Positions 21,293-33,987 of a stretch of 64,000 nucleotides of DNA are shown in pieces. Every line of letters begins with the position of its first letter. The first letter of the stretch is position 1. The position numbers and the translations under genes are program-made. Source of the stretch: Lentinula raphanica (Eukaryota; Basidiomycota; Agaricomycetes; Agaricales; Omphalotaceae); contig JANVFP010000013.1 in assembly GCA_027919835.1 (NCBI GenBank), forward strand, positions 434,001-498,000, given 5' to 3'. The notes beneath the pieces are model-generated. The model saw nothing but the letters and a program-made list of their open reading frames with translations. It did no database searches and was not told the origin of the DNA.

Positions 21293-22792
21293 TCAGACAT
21301 TCAGATATACCCGTCTGCTGGATTTGGCAGGTCCTTGTCCATCAACGGGTACACAGTCACAGTCATGGAGTAATTTGCTGCCCGCAGTTCCAACCTGATC
21401 AGCGGACTGACCAGCATTGAATGGATAGTACACGCCGCCGACATGAGCATCCGAACCGCCAAAGCGATGCTGGGAGTGAAGGTTGTTCTGAGGCGGACAA
21501 TCCGCTTGGTAACTCGGCTGGTACTGAAAGTTTGGAGAGTAGTTTGTCTGAAGGGGAGACTCAGATTGGTGACCAAAAGTTGCCTTCTGGTGCGGTGTAC
21601 CACGAGGAGCACCTGGTAAAGGGCTTCCCGGACCATCGATCGCATTGACCGCAGGAATGGAAATGCGTCCAGGAAGTCGATCTCTCACGGCTGCAAACGG
21701 CCACTTCGTGTCGTCAAAAACGGGAAGCTCGAACCCATATGGAGGGGCGTCTCCAGGATAAGCCTTCCAGCCGGCGTCAGTGAACCAATCATGTGTGACC
21801 GAACATCCTTGTAGGCAAGAAAGGGTGGGATCTCGAGAGGTAATGCGTATAGCGGAGATGAGGCCAGCAGGATTCCACCCTTCTCGGGTAACCTTGTTCT
21901 CAGCGTATACTGCGAAGACAATTCGAGGCCCTTCAATGTCCTCCACCTCGAATCGTTGAGCTGCTAAGTACTGGATACCTGACCCGACGAAGCGACCGTT
22001 AACGTAGAAGGAATAATAATCATCGGCAGTGGCGAGAATGGTTACTGAGGCATGGGTATGTCTGGGTGGGAGAGCGACAGTCAAGCGGAAAGCTCGAGCA
22101 CCAGGAGGCGCATGCCCATTCCTCACTTCATTGGTCCAAATCCATCTCGCAGGGAGGAATGACAATTCGTTCCGCCCGGCAATTGCAATTGCGTCAGTAG
22201 CATAATTTCCTGAGGATTTCACTGGCATCCAGGAGCTATCGTCGTACGATAGATTTTGGAAGCCTTCCGGGACATTTGATTGACCACGCCAGGTGGTATC
22301 AGAAACCAGAGAGGAAGTGGTCCCATCCATGTAGGTTATCACTGCTGTGAAAAGGAAGCCTGCCGCGTTATTCACGTTCCCGTTGTTTGTAGCATTGACA
22401 GCAAAAACATTGAGATGAGGTCGAAGAGGGACACAAGAACTTCTGGCATGGCCCCAGCCAATCTCGGTCACAACGAGTTCACCGTTGACCCAGAGTGTAG
22501 CGGCGTCGTCGGCACCGAATGCAATCGTGACAAAAGCAGGCTCGCGATTGAACGGGGCGATGAAGTTTTTGCGGAATGCTCTACTTCCAGGAGGAGCCTT
22601 CCCGTCAACAACTTCCGGAGTCCATATCCATTGAGAATGGGCAAAGCTCAACGTGGGATGTTCACGAAGACGAAGAGCAAGCTCTTTATCAATTGTCGAG
22701 CAGAGGAGAGCAGTGTTTGTCGACGGTTCGTGGCACTCTGTTCAACATTGTCAGAAGCTCGAAACTGTGCTCACATTGTGAGAGTATACCAT
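21293..22792 (-). CDS. two-module jelly-roll (galactose-binding-like) protein
   Basis: The main exon is open from below 22747 to 21293. Two similar modules are visible: WIWTPEVVDGKAPPGSRAFR ... AATLWVNGELVV and WIWTNEVRNGHAPPGARAFR ... YYSFYVNGRFVG. The APPG-RAFR and VNG motifs recall the N-terminal jelly-roll of alpha-rhamnosidases and related carbohydrate-binding folds, but no catalytic domain follows; the tail is Pro/Gln/Tyr-rich. The best start is ATG at 22792 joined by a very short (39-bp) intron after MVYSHN, reading CHEPSTNTALLCSTIDKELA; no signal peptide appears, so location is unclear. The 5' end is the weak part. A sugar-binding or adhesion role is inference. Convergent with the glycoprotein gene at 19789. 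Confidence 0.65.
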
Positions 22793-23675
22793 TAGATCGG
22801 AAGGCCCCGGTAATCACGGTTGTGAAATGCAAAATGAAGAAAAGGCGAGTAGAAAACAAAAGCATTTGGGAGCTTGTGTAACGATATGCGGAAAATGAGG
22901 TTAGATAATGAGCTGATACAGGCGTGCAGTAGCTCTTTATAGCTCTCATTGCAATCGGAATCTGTGGGTTGTGGCTTCATTATGGGCTAGATAATGACAA
23001 GCAGTCAAGAAAGTAAGCGCTGGATTGGACAAGGCCGATTGACAGTCAACCTGCATACCCTCGGGAGGGTAGCCAGATGATGTACTCGGTGACAGCTGCC
23101 GCCTCACATTGTATGGAGATTATGGCATGCTGCAGCAGAGAAGCTTGAGGCTTGATCAAGTCTAAGAAGGAGGAGACAAGTCGAATTGTGTTATATATGC
23201 GCGGAGGTTGAAACAACACTGCGAGGGTAATGTTTTCAGCAGAAGGCGCCAAATATTGGACGAAGAGCGTGATTGAATGCCCCTCTGCTGTCAGTTGTGC
23301 TCGTATATGAGTGGCCTTTAATTTCTTCACCCTTCTTCACCATGCTGGCTGAATGTAAGTTTAGGTGCGTGTTTCATGTCTGAATGAGTTTTGTCATGCG
23401 ATGAGAGCATCTGAGATGTTTTGGTCATGAAAAAGGTGTTTTTTGAAAGTTGAAAGGAAGAATGATGAGTGAGAAAGAGATGAGAAGGTCTGATGAAGGT
23501 CAAAGCTGGATTTCTGAATTCAGAGAGGCATTGCACGTGACTACTCCACTTGACGATTCTCATGCCGCGGCGTCGCCGATCCACAAAGCTGCGCTTTTGA
23601 TAAACTGACAACACTAACAACGTCTTTCTCTTACACTGGTGGCCATTTGCATGAAGTCTACCTCTCCTAATTTTC
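22793..23675. other. divergent intergenic region
   Basis: This 883-bp region separates divergent genes. A TATATA motif is present near 23194 inside GTTATATATGCGCGG, but no exon was supported. Minus-strand frames at 23046-23330 and 23327-23677 have no recognised content. Confidence 0.4.
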
Positions 23676-26150
23676 ATGAACCACTACCAAAAAATTGCTG
23701 AGATGTACCGGTCGCATCCACTCTCCGCATCTCTGCGCTCATTACGCCATCGACCTTATTTCCGCAGCGTTCTCTATGTCTGCCTCCTCCTTTCCTCAAC
23801 ATATGTCCTCTACAAGCTCGTCAATCCCAATTACTCAATCCCTATCTACTCGTCGTCTTCTTGGACGGATCCCTATTCTGGAGATCTAGCGGAGAACTAC
23901 CTGCCAACCGATGACACACCAGCAGATGTTTGGCTGGGTAGAGCCAAAAAGGTGAAGCTTGCATTCTTGCATGCTTATCATGGATATGAGAGATATGCTC
24001 AACCGTATGATGAACTTCGTCCCTTGTCGAATGATTTTCGAAATAAGTGTGTCTTCGTGCTCTCTTGGCATGTCATGAATGAATGAACTGATATGGATCT
24101 GCACCAGCTTCAATGGATGGGGTGTTACAATGTACGATTCTCTAGACACGATGCTTCTCATGGGCCTGGAGAACGAGTACGATCGCGCATTACCCTTCGT
24201 TGAGAGATCTGTGTTCACTTTGCCTGATGTAAGTGCTTCGTTCGTGTCGCAATTCTTCTCATTTGAACGCGCAATCTAGGGTGAATTTGCACCTTTCTTC
24301 GAGACCATCATAAGATACCTCGGAGGACTACTATCTGCATACGCACTGAGAAAAGATGAAGTTCTTCTCAACCGTGCAGATGAGCTCGCCGAGAAATTGG
24401 ATCATGTCTTTGCAACTCCCAGCGGGTTCCCGTTGTTCGGAGTGAATCCAAAGTGAGTATAAATCTTACTGCCACCCACTCATCATGGAGTAAATTTCAA
24501 CCAGCCATACATAAGGCTGCTTCTTAGATTCTGATTTAGCTCCCGAAAAATGCTAATGATGATCTCTAGTGGACAAGTAGTTGGTCCTGAAATAGGGATA
24601 CTTGCAGAAATGGCAAGCTTACAGTTGGAGTATACCACCCTTGCCAAGTTTACTGGTAAAAAGCGCTGGTGGGATAGGGTAACGTTCTCATTCCTCGAAT
24701 TACCAGCATCATCGCTGATGGTTCTTTTGCGGTCAGGCAAACACTGTGATCAAAGCGCTAGACCGTGCAGATCTACACAAGACTGGAGGCATGTTCCCAA
24801 TACGATGGAATCTTACCTCTGCTCAACCATTTGATAGTATGTGTGCGAGGATTCGTTTTGAGGGCAACATCTTACGCTTCATTTTCTCTTAGCCCATCTT
24901 TCTATCGGCGCGCAAGCCGACAGTACACACGAATATCTTCTCAAACAGTACCTTCTCACCGCCAAAACCGACAAGGCTAATCTTATAATGTGTATGTGCC
25001 GTTAATATGTCATCGCTCCGTACTGAACTTGAATGGCCTTCAGATCTTCGAGCGACTACGCACATAATAACAGAACTTCTCATGTTGTCACCGAAGCGGC
25101 ATCTGTTATACGTGACAGATACCACTTTCTCGACCAACGAACACAGGGGGCGACCATCTCACACCTTTGAACATCTGTCATGCTTCTTACCTGGTCTCTT
25201 AGCTCTCGGGGCTCATACTCTTCCCCTTGACGATCTTGCCAGTCTTGGTATAGACTTAAACGAAATCGGGAACGAATCAATGTTTGGGAGATCAGGCAAA
25301 GGCTACATGCTACTTTCAGGCTACAACCTCAAAACTCTCCATATGTGGGCTGCCGAAGGCCTTGCACAAACCTGTTGGCTCTCTTATGCGGACATGCCCA
25401 CTGGCTTGGGCCCGGACGAGATGGTCATGCACATCGTGGGCGATGATCGGTGGGGCAACACCGTCGATGGCTTCAAGGACGGCGGTGGGTACTTGTGGAT
25501 GGATGCAATCGAAAGATGGAAAGGTTCTGGGGCACGGGGGGCTCCTCCCGGCGTTGGCGATAAGCTTCCCGTGATCTACACCGAGTCGGAGAGGTTACGA
25601 GGGAGCGCGCGGGGAAGAGACTATTCCATCAGGAAATCGGGTTACTTACTGAGGCCGGAGGTTCGTCGAAAAGATTTCATCCCCGGTTTGTTTGTTTTTG
25701 ATTGATGGTTTTTTTGACAGACACTTGAATCGTTGTATCTACTCTGGCGAACGACGGGTAACAACAAGTGGCGAGATAGGGGATGGAAGATTTTTGAATC
25801 GATAGAGCGACACACGAAAACGCCATCAGGATATGCTAGTCTGAAGACCGTAGAGGTTTTACCTGCCGTTAAAGACGACGATATGCCTAGGTAAGCTTTG
25901 TTATTCGGGTTCATTTGGTTCGACGTTGATAACGAATTTTGTCAGTTATTTTCTTGCTGAAACGTATGTTCCGAAATCGGGTCTTCGATGTTACGCTAAC
26001 TATTGATTTTACAGACTGAAATATCTATACCTCATGTTCATTGAGAAAGACCCGATATCACTAGACGAATGGGTGTTTAATACTGAGGCACATCCTTTAC
26101 CAGTTATTAAGTGGACTAAGGCGGAGAAGGAAGCCTTTGATATCCAGTAA
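23676..26150 (+). CDS. glycoside hydrolase family 47 alpha-1,2-mannosidase
   Basis: A type II membrane protein: a short N-terminal tail, one signal-anchor ([19 protein letters not shown]), a stem, then the GH47 (alpha/alpha) barrel. Family landmarks read in order: [141 protein letters not shown] and VFNTEAHPL near the C-terminus. GH47 enzymes trim alpha-1,2 mannose in ER or Golgi during N-glycan maturation or ER quality control, using calcium bound near the conserved C-terminal Thr-Glu (NTEAHP). About nine introns; one exon, 25946-25963, is only 18 nt and encodes most of YFLAET. Whether Golgi or ER type cannot be fixed from sequence alone. Confidence 0.93.
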
Positions 26151-26503
26151 TCATAGAAGCCCATAGAAGCAAGATGCTACATACACTGCTATTACTATTT
26201 ATTGCTTGCCAGAAACCTCCAGAAACTCACCCTCGTTGTAATACACAGCGACCGAATTATGCGGAACGAATTCCGAGGAATGAAACTGCGGAGAACTGCT
26301 GTGATTGGCTGATGCTAGCTGATGCTGTGGATTACTTCGGCCCGGAAACGTTGCCGTCGCTAGCCGGCCGTGAACAAATTTTGAGCGTCATAAAAGGGGA
26401 GCTTATCCGTTCCATAACTCCAAACTTCGTCTTCCACCCCTTCTCCCCAGTCAACACGTCCTATTTTTTCTGTCTTTTCTGCGATTGATCTGTATCTATC
26501 CTC
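26151..26503. other. GUT1 upstream region
   Basis: A 353-bp spacer with no supported exon. It ends in the pyrimidine-rich leader of the glycerol kinase gene. Confidence 0.4.
26389..26396 (+). promoter_or_regulatory. TATA-like element of glycerol kinase gene
   Basis: CATAAAAG lies about 110 bp before the ATG at 26504 and is followed by a C/T-rich stretch, the usual layout of a fungal core promoter. Confidence 0.3.
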
Positions 26504-28588
26504 ATGCCTTTGATGCTTCAGAAGGGTGTATTCGTCGGCTCTTTAGACTGTGGTACTACGTAGGCTGGGTCTTTTCATGTAATTCTCGCCGGATGTTTCT
26601 CGTTTACACGCTCGTTGTCTATAGTTCTGTCAGGTTCATTATCTTCGACAAGTATGCCCAAATCGTCGCTCAGCATCAACTTGAATTTCCCCAGTACTAC
26701 CCTAATCCAGGGTATGCCGCCCCAAGCTCATTGCCCCGCATTTCTCCGCACTGATCAAATTTTCCCACTACCCCGCTTTAGATGGCATGAACAAAATCCT
26801 TTAGAAATACAAGCTCATGCAGAGGCTTGCATAGAGAACACTATGAAATCTCTTGTTGCTTCAGGCTACACGAAAGACAGTGTAAAGGTCATCGGTATGT
26901 TGGGCGTCAGTATTCCAGGGGTCAGGGCGCTCAATATTCTTTTACAGGCATAACGAACCAAAGAGAGACTGCTTTCGTTTGGAGTCGCAAAACAGGCAAA
27001 CCGCTTTGTAACGCTATCGTCTGGGATGATTCAAGGACAAAGAACCTCGTAGCGCATTACGAGCATGTCCTTCAGACCAAGGGGCTAGAAGTACAACCAG
27101 GCTTATGGAAGAAAGGTCAACAAGGCATCGATGCTCTCCGGGAAATGTGCGTAACCTGATGCTCTATTAACATTAGTAAACTTATCTCCTGTTTTGAAGT
27201 TCTGGTCTCCCATTATCAACATACTTCTCTGCCACCAAAGTTCGTTGGATGATTGACAATTATCCAGAGGTTGCTCAAGCGCATGCCAATGACGATATGT
27301 GTTTCGGTACCTTGGAATCATGGCTTCTCTACGTATGTTATTACATTTTCATATACTACGTAAGGTGCTAACTCGTCACAGAACCTAGTCGGAGGTGTGA
27401 AGCGAGGCCTACATGTCTGCGAAATGTCCAATGCAGCCCGTACACTTCTATTCAACACCACAACGCTGAACTGGGATCCAATGCTTCTCAAGTTCTTCGG
27501 TCTTCGTCAATCTATCGTCGGTGAAATCGTCTCCACTTCCCAGACCTATGGCTATATCGCATCTGGTTCATTAAAGGGTGTACCTATCGGTGGATTAGTC
27601 GGGGACCAACAGGCCGCGTTGGTTGGTAACAAATGTTTGACAAAGGGTGAAGCCAAATGCACTTATGGTACCGGTGCTTTTCTTCTATTCTGTACCGGCA
27701 ATGAGATTGTCAAGAGCAGCCACGGTTTGCTTAGTACCGTGGCTTTCCAACCAGGACCTAAAAGCAAACCTGTGTTTGCTTTGGAAGGAAGTAGTAAGTT
27801 CATCGTTGCCTTCACCGTTGGACAGCATTTGTGCTTACTATGTCCGTTCAGTTTCCTCTGCTGGTAGTGCCATCACTTGGTTAAAAGACTCGATGCATAT
27901 GATCTCCAGCTCTGCACAAGTGAACGATCTAGCAGCCCAAGAACCTACCACTGGTGGCGTATACTTCGTCACCGCATTCTCCGGTCTCCTCGCACCGTAC
28001 TGGGATTCATCTGCCACCGGATTGCTAATAGGTGAGTATGGTATGCTCAGCCTGATTTATTTTACCCTCATGGAACTTGAAACAGGCGTTACCCAATATA
28101 CCAACCCTTCACACATAGCTCGCGCTACTCTAGAAGCCACCGCTTTCCAGACACGCGCCATCATCGAGAGCATGGTTTTAGATTCTGGAAAAGCTGTTGC
28201 GAATCTCAAAGTAGACGGTGGAATGACCAACGGAGACTTGGCTATGAGTATTCTTGCAGACTTGAATGGAACTGATGTCATACGGCCGGAAATGAGAGAG
28301 TACGTTTCTTCTCCTATATTGGCCAGCATCAGGATTTGACATCCACGTAGATCTACCGCTCTCGGCTCTGCCCTTCTCGCCGGTTCCGCTATCGGGTTAT
28401 TCGGTTGGGATCTAACCAAGCCAGAAACCTTGTCAGAGGTCAACACGAAGGGAACGCGGACTTTCAAACCTGAGATGTCTGCTAGCATACGCGAAAAAAA
28501 GTGGACGATTTGGCAGCGAGCCGTCGAACGCTCGAGAGGCTGGGAAGCTGGTATCGACGAAGAGGAGGAAGAAGATTTGCTTAGCTAG
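26504..28588 (+). CDS. GUT1: glycerol kinase
   Basis: FGGY-family kinase that phosphorylates glycerol to glycerol 3-phosphate in the cytosol. The first exon encodes the phosphate-binding start GSLDCGTT, joined by an intron to [18 protein letters not shown]. Further landmarks: [96 protein letters not shown] and [20 protein letters not shown]. The full FGGY N and C domains are present, with about seven short introns, and the protein ends in an acidic EEEEEDLLS. The spacer to GH47 is 353 bp. No regulatory site beyond a TATA-like element was seen. Confidence 0.95.
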
Positions 28589-29260
28589 ACCTTTGCGGTA
28601 CGTGCTCATGGACGGACTATCTCAGTTCGATGTTCACAACATTCGCAACTACAACAATACCCCTTTCCTTCTTTCTTCTTTCATATATGTTTTGGGTACA
28701 CTCTGGGGACAGTCTTAGATTCAGATATGTACATGCTCTACTTTATATCTTTGTTGGTTCATTGTGTATTTATAGTTGTATCATAGTCCGTAATCACCAA
28801 CATTATTAGAGAGTATTTAGATTTAACTAGTAACAGTGTCTTTCAACTGAACTCGGAGCTTGAGCTTGAAGCTTCACCAAGTGGCGCTCGCACCAGTATG
28901 GGTACTGCGTAACATACACCTCTGTGAATCGAAACTTGCACTTCATGATAACATGCAGGACACCCACATCCGAATTGTGAAAAAGTAGCTACATACATTG
29001 TTACAAAGGCGCTGAAATGTCCTTATAGGAGATCATACTGTAGGCAGTGCAAATGAGAAGGAAGAACAAAAACAAATGAGTGAATGGGATATCATCGAAA
29101 GCAGGTGAAGTTGTGGACCAGATCGGAAGCCAGTGAAGGGAGAGATAGGTAACTAGTGTCAGTCGCAATATTCCGGAAAGAGAAAAGAAATTTCAAGGAG
29201 CGTGAAAGAAAGTTTCGTATACGTATAGTAATGTCGAGAAAGGGTAATGAGTGAGATTCA
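28589..29260. other. convergent 3' spacer
   Basis: A 672-bp region lies between two gene ends. It is AT-rich with several poly(A)-type tracts and no supported exon. Confidence 0.45.
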
Positions 29261-32200
29261 TTAAATCAGGGATGTTCCCTGTTGAAGTTGCTGCTGCTGT
29301 TGAGGGTTGCCGTTCTGGAAGGAAGATCCAAACAAGCCACTTCCTAACGAGGTCGAGCCTGATAACCTACCGGTGCTTCCTATACTACTTCCGATACCGG
29401 TAGGCATAGGAGGCACCCCAGCTCCGTTCGTCGTTGAGCTAAACATGGAAGCACGGAAAGGATTCGCTCCTCCACCCGTCATCTGTGGTCGTAATCCTGT
29501 ACCAAGAGTAGACACTGGCCCAGACGGTCCAAATCCAGAACTACTAGACGACTGACCAAGGCCAGTAGGTTGAGCACCTAAGAACCCTTTGGGGAACGTG
29601 GAATAGGTACTACTACCCAGAGGAGGTGATGTTGATGGTGCTCCAGTGACGGCAGGGGTAACAGGAGAGGATCCTGGTATAGGCGGAAGAGATTCGAGCA
29701 GCGATGCACCGAACGACGACGACGGCTTGAATGGTTTCAATCCACTGAAACCAGTCGTCTGACTCTTGAGCGGCGCAGCTGGGGAAAAGGAGATCGAAGG
29801 TGCAGAAGATTGGTTTGTAGCACCCGTCGGCTGCGTTGACAGAGAGGAAGAAAATAACGAGTCAGAAAAAGTGGAGCCTGTGGTAGTCGTAGCAGTGTTT
29901 TGTGAGCTCAGGAAATTCATAGATCCTGAAGAAGGTGGCGACGATTGACTCGAAGGTGCTGTGGTTTCCGGTCTTCGAGTAGAGAAGGAAGACGCGACAC
30001 TGGACATATCTGAAGCTCCGGGATTAAGAGAACTAAGATTGAAGGAGAAACTCCCAAATCCAGTCGGCTGAGGGAGTTGTGGGGCATCGCCCTGAGTTTG
30101 TTGTTGCTGTTGCTGCTGACCAGATTGACTAGATAAATTTCCGTTTTGTCCACCGATCCCCATTGCTAGTTCCATCAGAGTAGGCTGTTTAGGAACAGGC
30201 GGGGGAGGGGTTGAGATAGGTCCGAATGGGTTCTTGGTTCCAGTTTGGTGGGTCTTTACTGTCTGTGCTGGAGGCGGCGATATAGCGCTGGTGCTTTGCG
30301 ACGAACCAAATGCTGTCAACGGAGCTGACGCTGGACGCGGGGGCACATTCATCGTTAAAGTTGGATTCTGCTGAGGGAAGGGCGCAGCGGGAGATCCCAT
30401 CGCAGTTGGATTCGGTGCACTGGACAGACCGTTCATCGCTGAGAAACCGTTTGGGATCCCACTGGTATTTCCAAAAGCAGGGGATGATTGCGGTTGTTGC
30501 TGTTGCTGTTGTTGCATCCCGCCTACACCAAACATAGCCATCCCAGTACTCTGGGGCATCATCATACTCTGACGGAACGGATTTGCACCCGTTGCCTGTG
30601 GTTGTAAAAATCCGCTTTGTTGTGTTGGCATTCCGGTCGCTTGTTGAGGGAGGAAAGACGAGAATGGACGATGGCCGGTGGCCTGAGGTTGTAAGCGCAA
30701 ATGGGACGGGGACTGTTGTTGTTGTTGCATCATCCCAAACGGGTTCGGAGCTGGCTGAAGAGAGGTTTGTTGGGGGACAACAAAACCAGTGGGCTGAGGC
30801 TGCATCTGGGGCTGCCCAAACGGAGGAGCCATGCCCATTTGCACGAAGGGGTTGACAGCTCCCTGCTGTTGGAAATAAGCAGTGCTGGGGCTTCAAACGT
30901 ACACAGGTCAAGAACAGTTCGGAACTCAGCATGATACCACACATACCTATTAGTTTGGGGATTGAACATCGTCGGCTGTTCTTCTTCAATGCCAGAGAAG
31001 AAATCGGCAACAGGTTTATTCGTATCTGTTCGAGTAGTTGCAGGCGTTGGGGATACTGCAGGTGCGCCGCTGTTAGGAGCGCTGGTGGGAGCGCTGGTGG
31101 GCAAAGGCGGTACTGGAGAAGAAGCTAGCGTGCCGTTCGTGAGAGATGAACTATGTCACAATCGACGACGGGTATTTACATTTACCGGGCTTGCTTGAAG
31201 CAGCACCATTACTCCGTCCTTTCTGCGCTGCTTCCTTGTTTGTTCTATACTCGATTCGATTTTGTTCGAAGTTGGGATCATTGAGATATTCTTCCAGTGC
31301 GCCAGCCAACGAAACGGGTGCCTGGAAAAAGCGAAGATCATTAGAAGAGAGAAGAACTCTGTAGGTGGAGACATACGAACATGTTTCAGATTAGGTATCG
31401 GAACATTCAGAATATTTTGCAACTTTTTGGCTACGCCCAGATACTCTACAACCCTTTCAGTTTGCTTGCAAAAGTGTCGATAGATGGCGAGTGCCTGTTC
31501 TGCATCGACATGCGACATCTCGAAATAATGCTCTGATAAGTAGTTCATTGCTATCAGTGAAACGCCGAATATCCCCACTTAATTGAACGCACCAAGAACG
31601 TTGATAACACCCTCGTTGCCGGCCTGAAACAGTATGAGAAGATCTTTGACAAGCATTCGAAGTGCCATCGTTGTGAGTTCGTCTTCCAGATCATCTAGGT
31701 AGAACTAGCGGGCCCGTTAGCTGGAAACACCGACTTAATGACGGGCAACATACCCTGCATTCAACAAGGGTATCAATCATCCTATGTACAGCCTTTGTCT
31801 CCCTCAACAAACCCTTCTCTACGGTCATCACTCGCAACTTTCGGCCCATGATCGTCTTACTTCGCTGAGGTCCAGATGAAGACGGTTCTTTCTTCTTTCC
31901 ACGAGCAAGATTATCCTCTTCCATGTTGGCTGAGTTCCGCATGTCTCGATTAGACTCCGCTTGCACTCGGATGGCATCGTGTTTCAAATCCCGGTAAGCT
32001 CGTATTCTGGAGTCGAGATATACAGCGTAATTCTGCAGATTCTGAGGTGCGCTGTAGCCTAGCAAAATGAGATGAGAAAGACACGTTGGGAGAGCTTGTA
32101 AGTGGGACGCACCTTCCCAGTTCCCAGCTGATACATTCTGAAGTCGGAGAACCTCCGAAGAGGATAAATAGGATAAAACATTGTCAGTTGCACCGTTTCG

Positions 32201-32511
32201 AATCATTGTATGCAACACAATCAGGGCCTTAAATACAACCTGAAGACCAAGGGGTAAGCTAAGCCACACTTGCTAGTATTCGCGACAAAACGTACCACAG
32301 AGTTTGGTTCTCTGAATCTAGGAGACAAGGCCTTACAAACATCGTGTACCGCACCATCGTCCGACCAAGTTGCAGCAATAATCGGGTCCAAATACTATAT
32401 GATAGATGGTGAAAATCATGTGGATGGCCACAGCTAAAACCTTGCCTTGGCTTTTGGTGGCGCTGCTTTTGGCTTGCAAGCCATCTTTACTACTTTGTCA
32501 TAACTCGACAT
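29261..32511 (-). CDS. AP180/CALM-type clathrin adaptor (ANTH domain)
   Basis: The N-terminal half is an ANTH domain: MSSYDKVVKMACKPK, then YLDPIIAATWSDDGAVHDVC, VFKALIVLHTMIRNG, NYAVYLDSRIRAYRDLKHD, LRVMTVEKGLLRETKAV, then helices reading IAMNYLSEHYFEMS, AIYRHFCKQTERVVEYLGVA and IPNLKHV. ANTH domains bind PI(4,5)P2 through a basic patch. The C-terminal half is a long disordered Gln/Pro/Thr/Gly-rich tail with several NPF motifs (EH-domain ligands) and poly-Gln runs, matching yeast Yap1801/Yap1802, which recruit clathrin and SNARE cargo at endocytic sites. The last exon alone covers 29261-30844. The exact exon joins at 31600-31700 are less sure. Confidence 0.9.
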
Positions 32512-32839
32512 TGTTGGGGAGGTCTTCTAAGATATTTCACGTCCAGGATATTGTGTTATTGTAAGCAACGAACGCCCGAGAGTTCGAACGTACGCCAAAG
32601 GCGTGTGAGGACAGTGTAATATGCCTCAGTCTGGCGAATGATGACGGTTCAAACCGAAGATTGACCCTTCCCGACGTTGATGAGAATTGATGATGAGATC
32701 AAACGGTCCGTATCTTTCCGGCTATGTTGAAAATTTCACCAACAGAAACACCGTCTCAGAAGCAGGAACGATAGTACAAGGTAAAGCATGTTCACCATGC
32801 TTAATAAATTATCAACTTCGAGAAGTAGCTATAAAGAAT

Positions 32840-33557
32840 TTACAGTTGGGACATGGCCACTACTCCCATCACAATAGCCACGACTACCTTCATTAAATCC
32901 TTCGGTGTAGCAAGGCTTTCCGGACTACCATTGAAACCAGAGATGCCCGAACCAGACGAAGAGGAAGTCGTACTAGTAGATGCCTTTTCGGATGTCAGCG
33001 ATACCGCCACCGCAGATGTTTTGGCAGTGGTAGCGGTAGCGGTATTGCTCGATCCTGATGATACAGACAGTAGAGTTCCAGAAGAGGCACCGGATGACGA
33101 TGCTAAGGGTATTCTAGGGTATTGACGTTTTATGAGATGAAGCCAATTCATCAGGCGAGATCGGTTACACCCACCCGCGCATGCAGAATCAAAATAAGAG
33201 CTGGCCTCCTGTTGTTCAGTAGTCGTGCAATCGATGTCCACACAACTTTCGACGTTGGAGATGAACGCAGAGTTGGTGCAGCATGAATAATCGTTACTGT
33301 AGGCAGAGAGTCAGTGAATAAAGCATCGATGTATGTAAGATAATTGAGGTGTACGCACACATTGCAACCTACTTCGGCGGCGACCACAACCTTGATTCGT
33401 GCTATCAGTTCTGTGTATGTTAGCTGCTATAGCATTCTCAACTCACCGCGCATGAATCTGCGCAAAGGGGCAAAGTTACATTGCTCTGAGCGAGACCAGG
33501 ACTAGCGATAACAGCCAGAGTCAGAAGCAAAGTAGACCAGGAGGTTGATGGGGCCAT
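32840..33557 (-). CDS. CFEM-domain GPI-anchored protein
   Basis: The start MAPSTSWSTLLLTLAVIASP is a signal peptide ending at GLAQS. The CFEM module follows across four exons: LPLCADSCA, VVVAAEVGCNV, NDYSCCTNSAF, ISNVESCVDIDC and SSYFDSAC, giving the eight cysteines and the Asp before the CC pair expected of this fungal domain. A Ser/Thr-rich spacer leads to an omega-like SLATPKDLM and a hydrophobic tail (VVVAIVMGVVAMSQL) typical of GPI anchoring. CFEM proteins sit on the cell surface; some bind haem, others act in wall stability or host contact. The exact role here is unknown. Introns keep frame, the third using donor GTGCGT after GCNV. Confidence 0.88.
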
Positions 33558-33987
33558 GATAGCAGCTGTTGGCAGGGGGCCTGCTGACAGCGCCCTTTTG
33601 TACTCTGGCCACAACCATGCATCATGAAACAACCTCAATTCCAGGGCAATTTCTGACATTGACAAATGACATTTGCGGCAAATGGTTCCGACGTGATGGA
33701 GGATAACCCTGAGCTAACCATGAGATGAGTTCGAACTTCCGATGGTGTAGGCTCTCAGTCTTCAGAGGCTCTCATTTATGTAGCATGGCAAATAATGAGA
33801 GCTGCTTGAATCATTGTTAGGCCATGATATACGGGAGGTAAAAAGTAGATAGACGTAGATGGTGATGGTTGTTCGTAAAGAACCTCCAATTGCAAGTTTC
33901 AAAATTTGACGCGGCCCGAGGTCCAAGCGTGATCTCTTCAGTCGCGTTCAACTTGATAGTCTTTGTCTTTCTTCTACACCACTCACC
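33558..33987. other. divergent spacer between CFEM and NASP genes
   Basis: A 430-bp gap between two starts on opposite strands, so it presumably holds both promoters. No coding exon or clear TATA element was identified. Confidence 0.4.

Noticed and set aside
30189..31010. 273-codon minus-strand frame overlapping the AP180 gene
   Set aside because: Other frame of the Gln/Pro-rich tail exon, which is clearly coding in its own frame.
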